Source: an uncultured Verrucomicrobiota bacterium (lineage in GTDB: Bacteria; Verrucomicrobiota; Kiritimatiellia; RFP12; UBA1067). Taken from it: DNA of 6,032 nucleotides. Positions 1 through 5,893 of the stretch are shown here, one piece after another. Every line of letters starts with the position of its first letter. Positions within the stretch are counted from its first letter, which is position 1. A model generated the notes under the pieces. That model made no database searches and was not told the DNA's origin. It worked only from the letters and a program-made list of their open reading frames with translations. The position numbers and the translations under genes were made by a program. The stretch spans positions 1 to 6,032 of the forward strand of contig CAMOHV010000089.1 in NCBI GenBank assembly GCA_946615275.1, given 5' to 3'.

Positions 1-1921
1 CGAGGACGCCTACACCGTCACCGGCCTCAAGTCCGGCGACGTCCTCACCGTGCAGAACCACGTGCCGGCGAAGGGCAGGGCCGTCGGCTCCTACTCCGGC
101 AACTTCAACAACGCCCGCATCGCCGTGGCGCGCTCCGCGACCGGCGAAGACGTGACGGGCGAATACCTCGTCACGACCACCCCAGGCTCGCTCGAGATCG
201 TCCCCGCCCAGCTCGTCGTCACCATCATCGGCAACACCGACACTCGCCCGTGGAACGCGACGGAGCAGTCTGTGGAGGGATACACATACGAGATCGTGAG
301 AAAGTCGGATGATCAGCGCATCGGCGACGACGAGGTTCATCCAGTCATAGAGCCCGCCTACTCCAAGGCGAAGGGCACCGACGTGGGCACCTACTCGATG
401 TCGCTTTTCGAAGGCACGGCCGTCGGCTTCGTGAAGGACGATGGATACTCGATCGCCCCAGAAGACATCCACATCACGAACGGCTCCCTCACGATCACGC
501 CCCGCCCTGCCACCGTCGCCGCCGACGACAAGTCCAAGATCCTCGGCGCGTCCGATCCCGCGCTCACCGCCACCGTGGACGGCCTGCTGGGCTCCGACAC
601 CCTGTCCTACACTCTCTCCCGCGCCCCGGGCGAGACGGAAGGCTCCTACGCGATCACCCCCTCCGGCGACGCTCTCCAGGGCAACTATTCCGTCGCCTAC
701 ACGCCCGGAACCCTCACGATACGCTCTCTGCTCCTCACCCAGCGCTCCACCGGCGAGGGCGTCGCCGTCGCCGTCCCCGTCTCGGCCTCCACGCTTGAGT
801 CGATGGGCGTGGACACGACCGGCGACCTTTCCCCCGACGCCCTTGAATCCGTCTTCAACGCCTACGACCCGAACGGCCTCCGCCGCTGGGAGAACCTCGT
901 CACCGGAACTCCCTCCACGCAGTGGCTCCTGAGCGACGGCGCAGAAATCGACGAGACGCGGCTTGCGATCCACCCTGCGGTCGATCCCGGCGCCAAGGCG
1001 AACCTCGGCTATGCCGTCCTGCACGAACTGCAGAAGAAGTCCGGCGGCGAATGGCGTAGAGTCGCAGGCCCCGTCGATGCGGCCGATCCCTCCTTCCCGC
1101 TCGCGCTTCTCGACGGCAGCGGGAAGTCTACCGGTGCCTCCGGCCTATACCGCCTTGCCACTCTTCTCGTGCCGATGAATGAACTCTCCATCACGAACGA
1201 GCTGCCCACCACGAACGCTGTCGTCGTGCTCGAGGTGGCCAGCTCCTCCAAGAACACCATGACCTCCGTGCCCGTAGGCGGCCTCGCCACCGGCCCCGAC
1301 TCCGCCAAGCCCGTCACGCTCGGCAAGCTTCTCGTCACCGCCCAGCTTGGCGCCGGCGACAAGGCGCTCGCCATGGACGCGAACGGCACCTACCAGCAGT
1401 GGACGATCGCGAACGGCGCCTGGAAGGCCGCCGCCGCCACGGTCCGCAAGATCGCCGGGGAAATGCAGTCCGTCGAAACCCCCGAGGCCGATGCGCGCGA
1501 ACTCGCCCGGAACAATGCCATATGGGTTGTCCGCGAAGACGCCTCCAAGCCCTTCTTCATCATCGGCCAGAACTGCGAAGGCTCCGTCTCCGTGCCCATC
1601 AAGGGCGGCACGGCGGCGGCGAAGGGCGCCACTATGATGCCGAACCCCGGCCTCAGGGCGCTCGCCATAAACGACATCGCCTGGGGCGACAACCCGATCG
1701 AGAACGACGACGTCATCACCATCCCCGCCGTGGGCAACCTCAGGTGGGATCCGTCGAAGAAGGTCTGGTGGCGGACGGTCCAGACGCGCGACCCCGTGAC
1801 GCGCAAGCCTGTTAAGAGCATCAAGACGGATGACGTGATCCCCGCCGGCCAGGCCGTCTGGTACTACCGCGCCGGTTCTCCTTTCACGGTTGAAATCGAA
1901 TCGCTAGGCTTTGAGGACTGA
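1..1921 (+). CDS. C-terminal part of a large MBG-repeat surface/secreted protein (5' end outside window)
   Basis: The frame is open from base 2, so the gene begins before the window; the GTG at 50 is just an internal codon. About 639 residues are visible. Residues 167-240 form a typical MBG (MBG_2-type) repeat, with landmarks DDKSK, DPALTATV, DTLSYTLSR, GSYAITPSG, NYSVAYTPGTLTI. Two more divergent units of the same style precede it, ending near GSLEI (about residue 63) and GSLTITP (about 160-167). Such beta-rich repeats are known from bacterial adhesins and secreted proteins. Residues 241-404 look like another beta-sandwich region (GYAVLHEL, SGLYRLATLLVP). Residues about 405-639 form a distinct C-terminal region ending in IPAGQAVWYYRAG. 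No PEP-CTERM tail, LPXTG motif or autotransporter barrel is visible, so export and anchoring are unresolved. It is the first visible gene of a tightly packed operon; its TGA overlaps the ATG of a mini-ORF. Coding status is secure; the adhesin-like role is inferred. Confidence 0.9.
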   Translation, partial: EDAYTVTGLKSGDVLTVQNHVPAKGRAVGSYSGNFNNARIAVARSATGEDVTGEYLVTTTPGSLEIVPAQLVVTIIGNTDTRPWNATEQSVEGYTYEIVRKSDDQRIGDDEVHPVIEPAYSKAKGTDVGTYSMSLFEGTAVGFVKDDGYSIAPEDIHITNGSLTITPRPATVAADDKSKILGASDPALTATVDGLLGSDTLSYTLSRAPGETEGSYAITPSGDALQGNYSVAYTPGTLTIRSLLLTQRSTGEGVAVAVPVSASTLESMGVDTTGDLSPDALESVFNAYDPNGLRRWENLVTGTPSTQWLLSDGAEIDETRLAIHPAVDPGAKANLGYAVLHELQKKSGGEWRRVAGPVDAADPSFPLALLDGSGKSTGASGLYRLATLLVPMNELSITNELPTTNAVVVLEVASSSKNTMTSVPVGGLATGPDSAKPVTLGKLLVTAQLGAGDKALAMDANGTYQQWTIANGAWKAAAATVRKIAGEMQSVETPEADARELARNNAIWVVREDASKPFFIIGQNCEGSVSVPIKGGTAAAKGATMMPNPGLRALAINDIAWGDNPIENDDVITIPAVGNLRWDPSKKVWWRTVQTRDPVTRKPVKSIKTDDVIPAGQAVWYYRAGSPFTVEIESLGFED

Positions 1922-1944
1922 TGGAGCGGACGGCTGTTTTATGA
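1921..1944 (+). other. Seven-codon mini-ORF linking genes 1 and 2
   Basis: An ATG at 1921 overlaps the TGA of the upstream gene (TGATG), reads seven codons (MERTAVL) and stops at TGA 1942-1944, which overlaps the ATG of the next gene (ATGA at 1941-1944). A GAGGA at 1913-1917 lies 3 nt before the mini-ORF start, which is short for a Shine-Dalgarno. The arrangement would let ribosomes stop and restart across the junction. It may also be chance; nothing shows that the peptide itself matters. Confidence 0.35.
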
Positions 1945-2603
1945 CTTTTGCTTTCGATAGAGTCAGGTGCAAAACCTTGGCGCGGCGTGTCCCTCTCGCC
2001 GCCGCGCCCCGCCCCACCGCGTTCCGCATCTGCCTGAATGCGCTCCGCAAGTCCTTTGTGGCCTTCGCCGTGCTTTTGTCGGCCTGCGCCGCCATCGGCG
2101 ATGAAGAGGTCCTTTGGTGGCAGGTGGGCAATCCGCTCGACGATGATTCGCTCTCCGATGTCCAGATTACGACTTTTCACGAAGGCGTCAAATCCGCCGC
2201 CGACCTCGGCGTCACCGAGGCCCGCATCCGCGTCGTGGGTACGGACGAATATCTCATGATGGCCTCCATCGAAGGCGACCCCGACCCCGCCATGCCCGTC
2301 CCCAGAGACTGGTACGCGAGCGTCGTCTCGCCCTACAATTCCGCCGCATACAGCTTTGCGATCGAACTGGGCAACTGGGACTGGAATCTCGGCACGTGGA
2401 CAATGATAGCCACGTCCGAAACCATGTCCTACACCGACCTCGTCAAGGCCCGCCACATAATCGAATGGGACGGGACCGATCCGTCCGCGCCCGCCGTCTG
2501 GAATCCCACGTCGTACGTGATCCCCGAGCCTTCCGGCGGCATGCTGATTCTGGTGGGCTTCGCGCTTCTGGCTCTTCGCAGACGGCAGGACGGCGGTGAA
2601 TGA
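1941..2603 (+). CDS. Exported PEP-CTERM protein of unknown function
   Basis: This encodes 220 residues from the ATG at 1941. The C-terminus carries a PEP-CTERM signal: PEP at residues 195-197, a hydrophobic stretch at about 199-212 and RRR at 213-215. In known systems an exosortase recognises this tail at the inner membrane, cleaves it and passes the protein on to the surface or extracellular matrix. The export signal core is residues 36-53 (RKSFVAFAVLLSACAAIG), preceded by an unusually long, Arg-rich 35-residue N-terminus. LSAC at 46-49 also fits a lipobox. The mature part has EEVLWWQVGNPL, FAIELGNWDW and MIATSETMSYTDL, a pattern I associate from memory with PEP-CTERM proteins of Kiritimatiellota; this is unverified. 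ATG 1941 was chosen because no later ATG/GTG/TTG keeps the basic residues before the hydrophobic core and because it overlaps the mini-ORF stop. An earlier TTG at 1911 would overlap gene 1. The stop overlaps the next gene by 4 nt. Function is unknown. Confidence 0.85.
   Translation: MTFAFDRVRCKTLARRVPLAAAPRPTAFRICLNALRKSFVAFAVLLSACAAIGDEEVLWWQVGNPLDDDSLSDVQITTFHEGVKSAADLGVTEARIRVVGTDEYLMMASIEGDPDPAMPVPRDWYASVVSPYNSAAYSFAIELGNWDWNLGTWTMIATSETMSYTDLVKARHIIEWDGTDPSAPAVWNPTSYVIPEPSGGMLILVGFALLALRRRQDGGE
1979..2008. repeat. Perfect 9-bp inverted repeat (hairpin) in the 5' end of the PEP-CTERM gene
   Basis: GGCGCGGCG at 1979-1987 is perfectly complementary to CGCCGCGCC at 2000-2008, with a 12-nt loop. 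The all-GC stem lies in the part of the gene that encodes the odd N-terminal extension before the signal-peptide core. No T-run follows, so it is not a standard terminator. It could slow early elongation, or be chance in GC-rich DNA. Confidence 0.5.
2587..2590 (+). promoter_or_regulatory. Weak Shine-Dalgarno-like AGGA before the membrane/TPR gene
   Basis: AGGA ends 9 nt before the ATG at 2600 and lies inside the end of the preceding gene. Together with the ATGA stop/start overlap at 2600-2603 it supports 2600 as the start. A second ATG follows at 2603, with GGTGA directly upstream at 2595-2599, so either Met could be used. Confidence 0.4.
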
Positions 2604-5032
2604 TGGAGGAGCCTGGTGAACTGACATGGCGCGATCATGCCGTCGCCGGTGTGCTTGGCATCGGAATAGCGGCGCTCGCGTGGTTCACCGGCAACAGCGT
2701 CGAGGTCCCGCCAGACCTCTGGGGTGAAATCTCCGTCGCGCTGGGCATCCGTCCGCCGCCCACGATCTTCCCCTCGCTCTGGCGCAACGCCGCCTCGCTG
2801 CTCTTCATGCTTTTCGGTCAGACGGGCGGGCTCTTCCTCCTTCGCGTGCTTGGGCCGATCTCCCTGGGGCTGACCGCGGTGCTTACGTTCCGGATGTTCG
2901 ACGAGCTCCTTCCCGCCACCCTCCGCTTCCGCATGAGGCGCATGGGCTGGAGCCGCCGCATCGTGCGGTTCGTCCTCCTGCAGGGCGCGGTCTTCTTCGT
3001 GTGCTCCGACCCCGTGTGGCGGGCGGGCAAGATGCTTTCCCCCACGATGCTGCTGCTCTTGATGACGCTGGCGTCGGTGCATCTGTTCCTCCATGGGCTC
3101 AGGACCTCCAACAGGCGCGACGCAGTCGCGATGTCCGCCGTGTTCGGGGCGCTTGCGGCGGAGTCGCCGATCGGGTTCCTGCCGATGGTGGCGTTCCCGC
3201 TCGTCGTGATAGTCCGCCTGGGGCAGTCGCGCGAGGGCAACGACGTTCCCTTGTCGAACCCGCTTGTGCGGCTCGTCACCTTCAGGCGGATGACGCTTGC
3301 GTTCTTTGGCGGCTGGTTCGCGACCATGATACCCACCACGCTCTTCTTCAGGCTGCACGACGGCCTGGCGGCGCACGACTGGAACTCGTTCACCTACTAC
3401 ATCCACTATCTCCACCGCTATGTGCAGCTGATCATGGACGCGGCCACGCCCGTGGGATGGGTGTTCATCTGCGGCGTGGTGCTGTTCCCCGTCGTCATGT
3501 CCACCGTCCTCGCCAGGCAGGCCACGGACGACGACAAGTTCCTCGTGTATCTCCACGGCGTCTACTTCGTCGCGGCCGGCCTCGTCACGTTCCTCCAGTC
3601 CGCCGGCTGGTCTCCGTTCTGGTTCTGGACGTGGTCGAGCGCGGAGCATTGCGTCAAGTCAGAGTTCCTTCTCTGCCTCTGCCTCCTCGCCACGTCGCTC
3701 ACCGCGATGATGTCGCTCTGCGTGGTGGGGGTGGAGATATACTTCCGCAACAACAGGCGCATCGCGCAGGTGCGCTTCCAGGACGCCGTGGAGGTGGAGC
3801 CTGCCGCGCAGAGGCTGGTGCGGCATTTCCGCGTAATCGACCATGTCCTGCGCGCCGTGCTTCTGTACGAGCCGCTCCTCGCGGCCGCGCTCATTCTGCC
3901 GTTCAAGTTCTCGCAGACAGAGCGCCGCATGTCGGCCATCATAAACGAAGGCGCGCGCCTCACCGCCGAGGAGTGCGGAGACTCCAGGCTGGTCTTCACC
4001 GACGGCGCCCTCGACGCGGCCGTGGAGGTCGCCTCCTCCTTTTCCAATTCTCAATCCTCAATTCTCAATTCTCAATTCCCCGGCAGGGGCGCGCGACCCG
4101 CGCGTCCAATCAAGGCCGTCTCCATGATGTCCAGCTCCGATCCGCTCGACATCTACCTGCGCACGCGCTGGGAGGCCGATCCCGAGGACCGCGGGATGCT
4201 TGAGACGGGCGCGGCCGACGCCCTGCGCACATGGGTGCGCTCGAAGCCCGAATGCGCCACCAACATCGCCCTGCAGCTCGGCTTCGAGCTGTGGCGGCAC
4301 GACAAGCTCCCCATCCCGCAGTGCGGAGGATTCGTCGCCCGGACCGCCGGCTTCCCACCAGGCGCGGCCGAGGCCGGGCGCAAGGCCGCGCTCGACCTTG
4401 CGGACCGCATCCTCAAGCTCTACGAGAACGCCGACCCCATGGGCGTCTGCAACAGGGATCTCGTCTCGATGTTCATGTTCCTCCAGTGGCGCATCGCCCG
4501 CATGTGCCGCATGCGCGCGGACGCTGCCGACAAGGCCGGCGACACAGCCCTCGCCATGGAGGAGAGCGAGGTGGCCGACAGCCTCGACGCCAACAACGCC
4601 GCCTATTCCCGCATCAGGAAGGCGATGGACTGGGTCGGGCAGCAAAAGGGCATGCGCCTCACCCCCCGCGAAGGGCTGCGGATCGGCCTGGAGCGCGCCG
4701 ACTTCCGCCTGGCGCGCACCTTCGCGCAGCAGGTGTTGCTGTCGGACCCCGAGAACACCCGCGCAAACTTCGCGATAGGCATGGGCTACTTCATCGAGGA
4801 GCAGTACGGCCGCGCCGAGGTCTATCTGAAGAAATGCCTCGCCAAGAACCCCGACGAGCCGGCCGCGCTGAACAACCTCGCCATCGCCCAGCTGCGCATG
4901 GGCCGCCTCGACGAGGCCGAGACGAACGCCGCCCACGCCCTCAAAGTCCATCCCTCCTCCCCCGAGGTGCAGAAAACTTTTCAACATATTCTTAAGCTGC
5001 GCGGCAAAAAATATGATATAATATCGCATTAA
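2600..5032 (+). CDS. Polytopic membrane protein with C-terminal TPR repeats (DUF2723/GT-C-like, tentative)
   Basis: This encodes 810 residues. The N-terminal half has about ten to twelve hydrophobic segments, for example near 14-30, 85-99, 121-135, 148-166, 191-206, 231-250, 282-303, 315-333, 355-380 and 415-434. A soluble part follows. It ends in two clear TPR units at about 722-754 (FAIGMGYF, YGRAEVYLKKCL) and 755-788 (AALNNLAIAQLRMGRLDEAE), with a likely degenerate unit before them. The early pattern DLWGEISVALGIRPPPT, then SLWRNAASLLFMLFG and LRVLGPISLGL, resembles the N-terminus of DUF2723 proteins (GT-C glycosyltransferase-like), but the match is loose and catalytic residues cannot be confirmed. 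TPR proteins are known partners of exosortase/PEP-CTERM and polysaccharide systems. The 4-nt overlap with the PEP-CTERM gene suggests joint expression. Residues about 481-503 are encoded by a heptamer repeat plus hairpin and look like an in-frame insertion between two otherwise ordinary segments. The last codons are unusually AT-rich because they hold the next gene's promoter. Coding status is very sure; function is not. Confidence 0.92.
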   Translation: MMEEPGELTWRDHAVAGVLGIGIAALAWFTGNSVEVPPDLWGEISVALGIRPPPTIFPSLWRNAASLLFMLFGQTGGLFLLRVLGPISLGLTAVLTFRMFDELLPATLRFRMRRMGWSRRIVRFVLLQGAVFFVCSDPVWRAGKMLSPTMLLLLMTLASVHLFLHGLRTSNRRDAVAMSAVFGALAAESPIGFLPMVAFPLVVIVRLGQSREGNDVPLSNPLVRLVTFRRMTLAFFGGWFATMIPTTLFFRLHDGLAAHDWNSFTYYIHYLHRYVQLIMDAATPVGWVFICGVVLFPVVMSTVLARQATDDDKFLVYLHGVYFVAAGLVTFLQSAGWSPFWFWTWSSAEHCVKSEFLLCLCLLATSLTAMMSLCVVGVEIYFRNNRRIAQVRFQDAVEVEPAAQRLVRHFRVIDHVLRAVLLYEPLLAAALILPFKFSQTERRMSAIINEGARLTAEECGDSRLVFTDGALDAAVEVASSFSNSQSSILNSQFPGRGARPARPIKAVSMMSSSDPLDIYLRTRWEADPEDRGMLETGAADALRTWVRSKPECATNIALQLGFELWRHDKLPIPQCGGFVARTAGFPPGAAEAGRKAALDLADRILKLYENADPMGVCNRDLVSMFMFLQWRIARMCRMRADAADKAGDTALAMEESEVADSLDANNAAYSRIRKAMDWVGQQKGMRLTPREGLRIGLERADFRLARTFAQQVLLSDPENTRANFAIGMGYFIEEQYGRAEVYLKKCLAKNPDEPAALNNLAIAQLRMGRLDEAETNAAHALKVHPSSPEVQKTFQHILKLRGKKYDIISH
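4041..4079. repeat. Tandem heptanucleotide repeat (TTCTCAA) inside the membrane/TPR gene
   Basis: Four consecutive 7-nt units lie at 4048-4075: TTCTCAA, TCCTCAA, TTCTCAA, TTCTCAA. A degenerate unit precedes them (TTTCCAA, 4041-4047) and a partial one follows (TTCC). The tract is AT-rich in a GC-rich gene and is translated as residues FSNSQSSILNSQF (481-493). A unit of 7 shifts the frame whenever the copy number changes by anything other than a multiple of three. Confidence 0.9.
4087..4107. repeat. GC-rich 9-bp hairpin next to the heptamer array
   Basis: GGGCGCGCG (4087-4095) pairs with CGCGCGTCC (4099-4107) around an ACC loop, with one G-T wobble. It begins about 8 nt after the heptamer array and is read through in frame. 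Array and hairpin together, about 66-69 nt, look like one composite repeat element. Chance is possible for the hairpin alone in GC-rich DNA. Confidence 0.65.
5017..5022 (+). promoter_or_regulatory. Predicted -10 box (TATAAT) for the downstream secreted-protein gene
   Basis: A perfect TATAAT lies in an AT-rich patch (about 4976-5037) that overlaps the last codons of the membrane/TPR gene. A run of six A's (5006-5011) sits just upstream. No good -35 is visible: TTAAGC at 4992-4997 matches weakly and at a long 19-nt spacing. Transcription would start near 5029-5030, giving a leader of about 47 nt. Confidence 0.65.
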
Positions 5033-5042
5033 GTTTACCCAA

Positions 5043-5067
5043 GCCAGGCCGCTGACGCGGTTCTGGC
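5043..5067 (+). promoter_or_regulatory. Strong hairpin in the 5' leader of the secreted-protein gene
   Basis: GCCAG (5043-5047) pairs with CTGGC (5063-5067). Inside, CCGC (5049-5052) pairs with GCGG (5057-5060) around a TGAC loop, with a G-T pair (5048-5061) and one bulged T (5062). The stem ends 9 nt before the ATG at 5077. No T-run follows, so it is a poor intrinsic terminator. It more likely affects mRNA stability or ribosome access. Confidence 0.55.
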
Positions 5068-5076
5068 GTCAAGAAG

Positions 5077-5844
5077 ATGAAGATGAAGGAGCAGATTCGC
5101 AAGGCTTCGGCGCTGATGTTCGGCGTCGCGTTCGCTGCTGGCGCGGCGTTCGCCGGCGCGGACGACGCTCTCGTCACCTTCTCCACGAGCGGCGCGGAGC
5201 CCGACCGCTATGCCGACGGCGAAATCGTGATGGACGGCGAGTGCTACGCCCTCGTGTGGTCCAGGGACGGCGTCTTCGAGGGGCTCAACGCGGACGGCAC
5301 TCCTGTCGACTCCAACGACAAGGTCGTGCTTGTGGCGCCGGTCGCGAAGAACGGCCATTGCCCCGAGGTGGTCTTCCAGATCGACGCGGCGGATGCCGCC
5401 CAGCAGGCGGGCGGGCAGTATGGCGTCCTTCTTCTCGACACGCGCGTGAACGTGAATGGCGCCGTCTCTCCGCGCGGCGTCTCCGGCGGATCGCTCTCCA
5501 TGGTGAACGGCTACGGCGCGGTTCTGGAGGGGCAGACGGTCAAGTCGTCCGATCGCGTCACGGTCGATGCGATTCTGCGCGGCGACGGTTTCGTGGCGGG
5601 CGAGAACGCAGCGCCCGTGAAGGGCGTCAAGCAGCCGCGCATCAAGCACATCCGGATCGTCGGCGACAAGGTCTTCCTCACGGTCGAGAACCTCAACGGC
5701 TTCATGCGCGTGCGCGGCGGCGGCCGCCCCGACTCCGTGGTGACGCTCGGCGGCGCCACGCCCACCGACGGCGGCGCCGATGACGTCGTCCTCGTGGTGC
5801 CCAAGATGGGCAACGCCGGCTTCTACTCCGTCCAGCGCAACTGA
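5077..5844 (+). CDS. Secreted protein of unknown function with Sec signal peptide
   Basis: This encodes 255 residues. The N-terminus is a textbook Sec signal peptide: a basic start (MKMKEQIRK), a hydrophobic core (ALMFGVAFAAGAA) and an AFA site, with cleavage expected after residue 26. The mature protein opens with DALVTFSTSG and then has DRYADGEIVMDGECYALVW, GLNADGTPVDSNDKVVLVAP and GQYGVLLLDTR. I recall this arrangement as a recurrent secreted family in gut Kiritimatiellota and relatives, but could not check it. The C-terminal third (IKHIRIVGDKVFLTVENL to GFYSVQRN) looks like a small beta-strand domain. No PEP-CTERM tail or membrane anchor is seen, so it is probably periplasmic or released. 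ATG 5077 is the first of two in-frame Mets (the other is 5083); only a weak AAGAAG lies upstream. It has its own promoter inside the preceding gene and a leader hairpin, so it is likely transcribed apart from that operon. No enzyme motif was recognised. Confidence 0.92.
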   Translation: MKMKEQIRKASALMFGVAFAAGAAFAGADDALVTFSTSGAEPDRYADGEIVMDGECYALVWSRDGVFEGLNADGTPVDSNDKVVLVAPVAKNGHCPEVVFQIDAADAAQQAGGQYGVLLLDTRVNVNGAVSPRGVSGGSLSMVNGYGAVLEGQTVKSSDRVTVDAILRGDGFVAGENAAPVKGVKQPRIKHIRIVGDKVFLTVENLNGFMRVRGGGRPDSVVTLGGATPTDGGADDVVLVVPKMGNAGFYSVQRN

Positions 5845-5854
5845 TTCCCGCCCG

Positions 5855-5883
5855 TTGCAGTGGCGGTGATTAAATGGTATAAT
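5855..5883 (+). promoter_or_regulatory. Predicted promoter of the cysteine synthase gene (extended -10)
   Basis: TATAAT at 5878-5883 is preceded by TGG (5875-5877), giving an extended -10. TTGCAG at 5855-5860 serves as a -35 at the ideal 17-nt spacing, matching TTGACA only in its first three bases. Transcription would start near 5889-5891, only about 3-5 nt before the ATG. Confidence 0.75.
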
Positions 5884-5893
5884 CTCCGCCGAT

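Noticed and set aside
1911..1940. TTG at 1911 as the start of the PEP-CTERM gene
   Set aside because: It would overlap the preceding gene by 11 nt and lengthen an already overlong N-terminus; ATG 1941 with its ATGA overlap is better.
2429..3649. Long minus-strand open frame (406 codons) opposite the membrane/TPR gene
   Set aside because: Its product is a low-complexity mix of Arg, His, Glu and Gly with no fold-like pattern. It is the expected antisense shadow of a GC-rich gene with strong third-position bias.
4058..5029. Long minus-strand open frame (323 codons) opposite the TPR region
   Set aside because: It mirrors the codon bias of the real gene, crosses the heptamer repeat and shows no recognisable domain.
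5848..5866. CCGCC/GGCGG inverted repeat after the secreted-protein gene as a terminator
   Set aside because: Only five pairs with a 9-nt loop and no T-run; it also overlaps the -35 region of the next gene. I could not support a terminator here.
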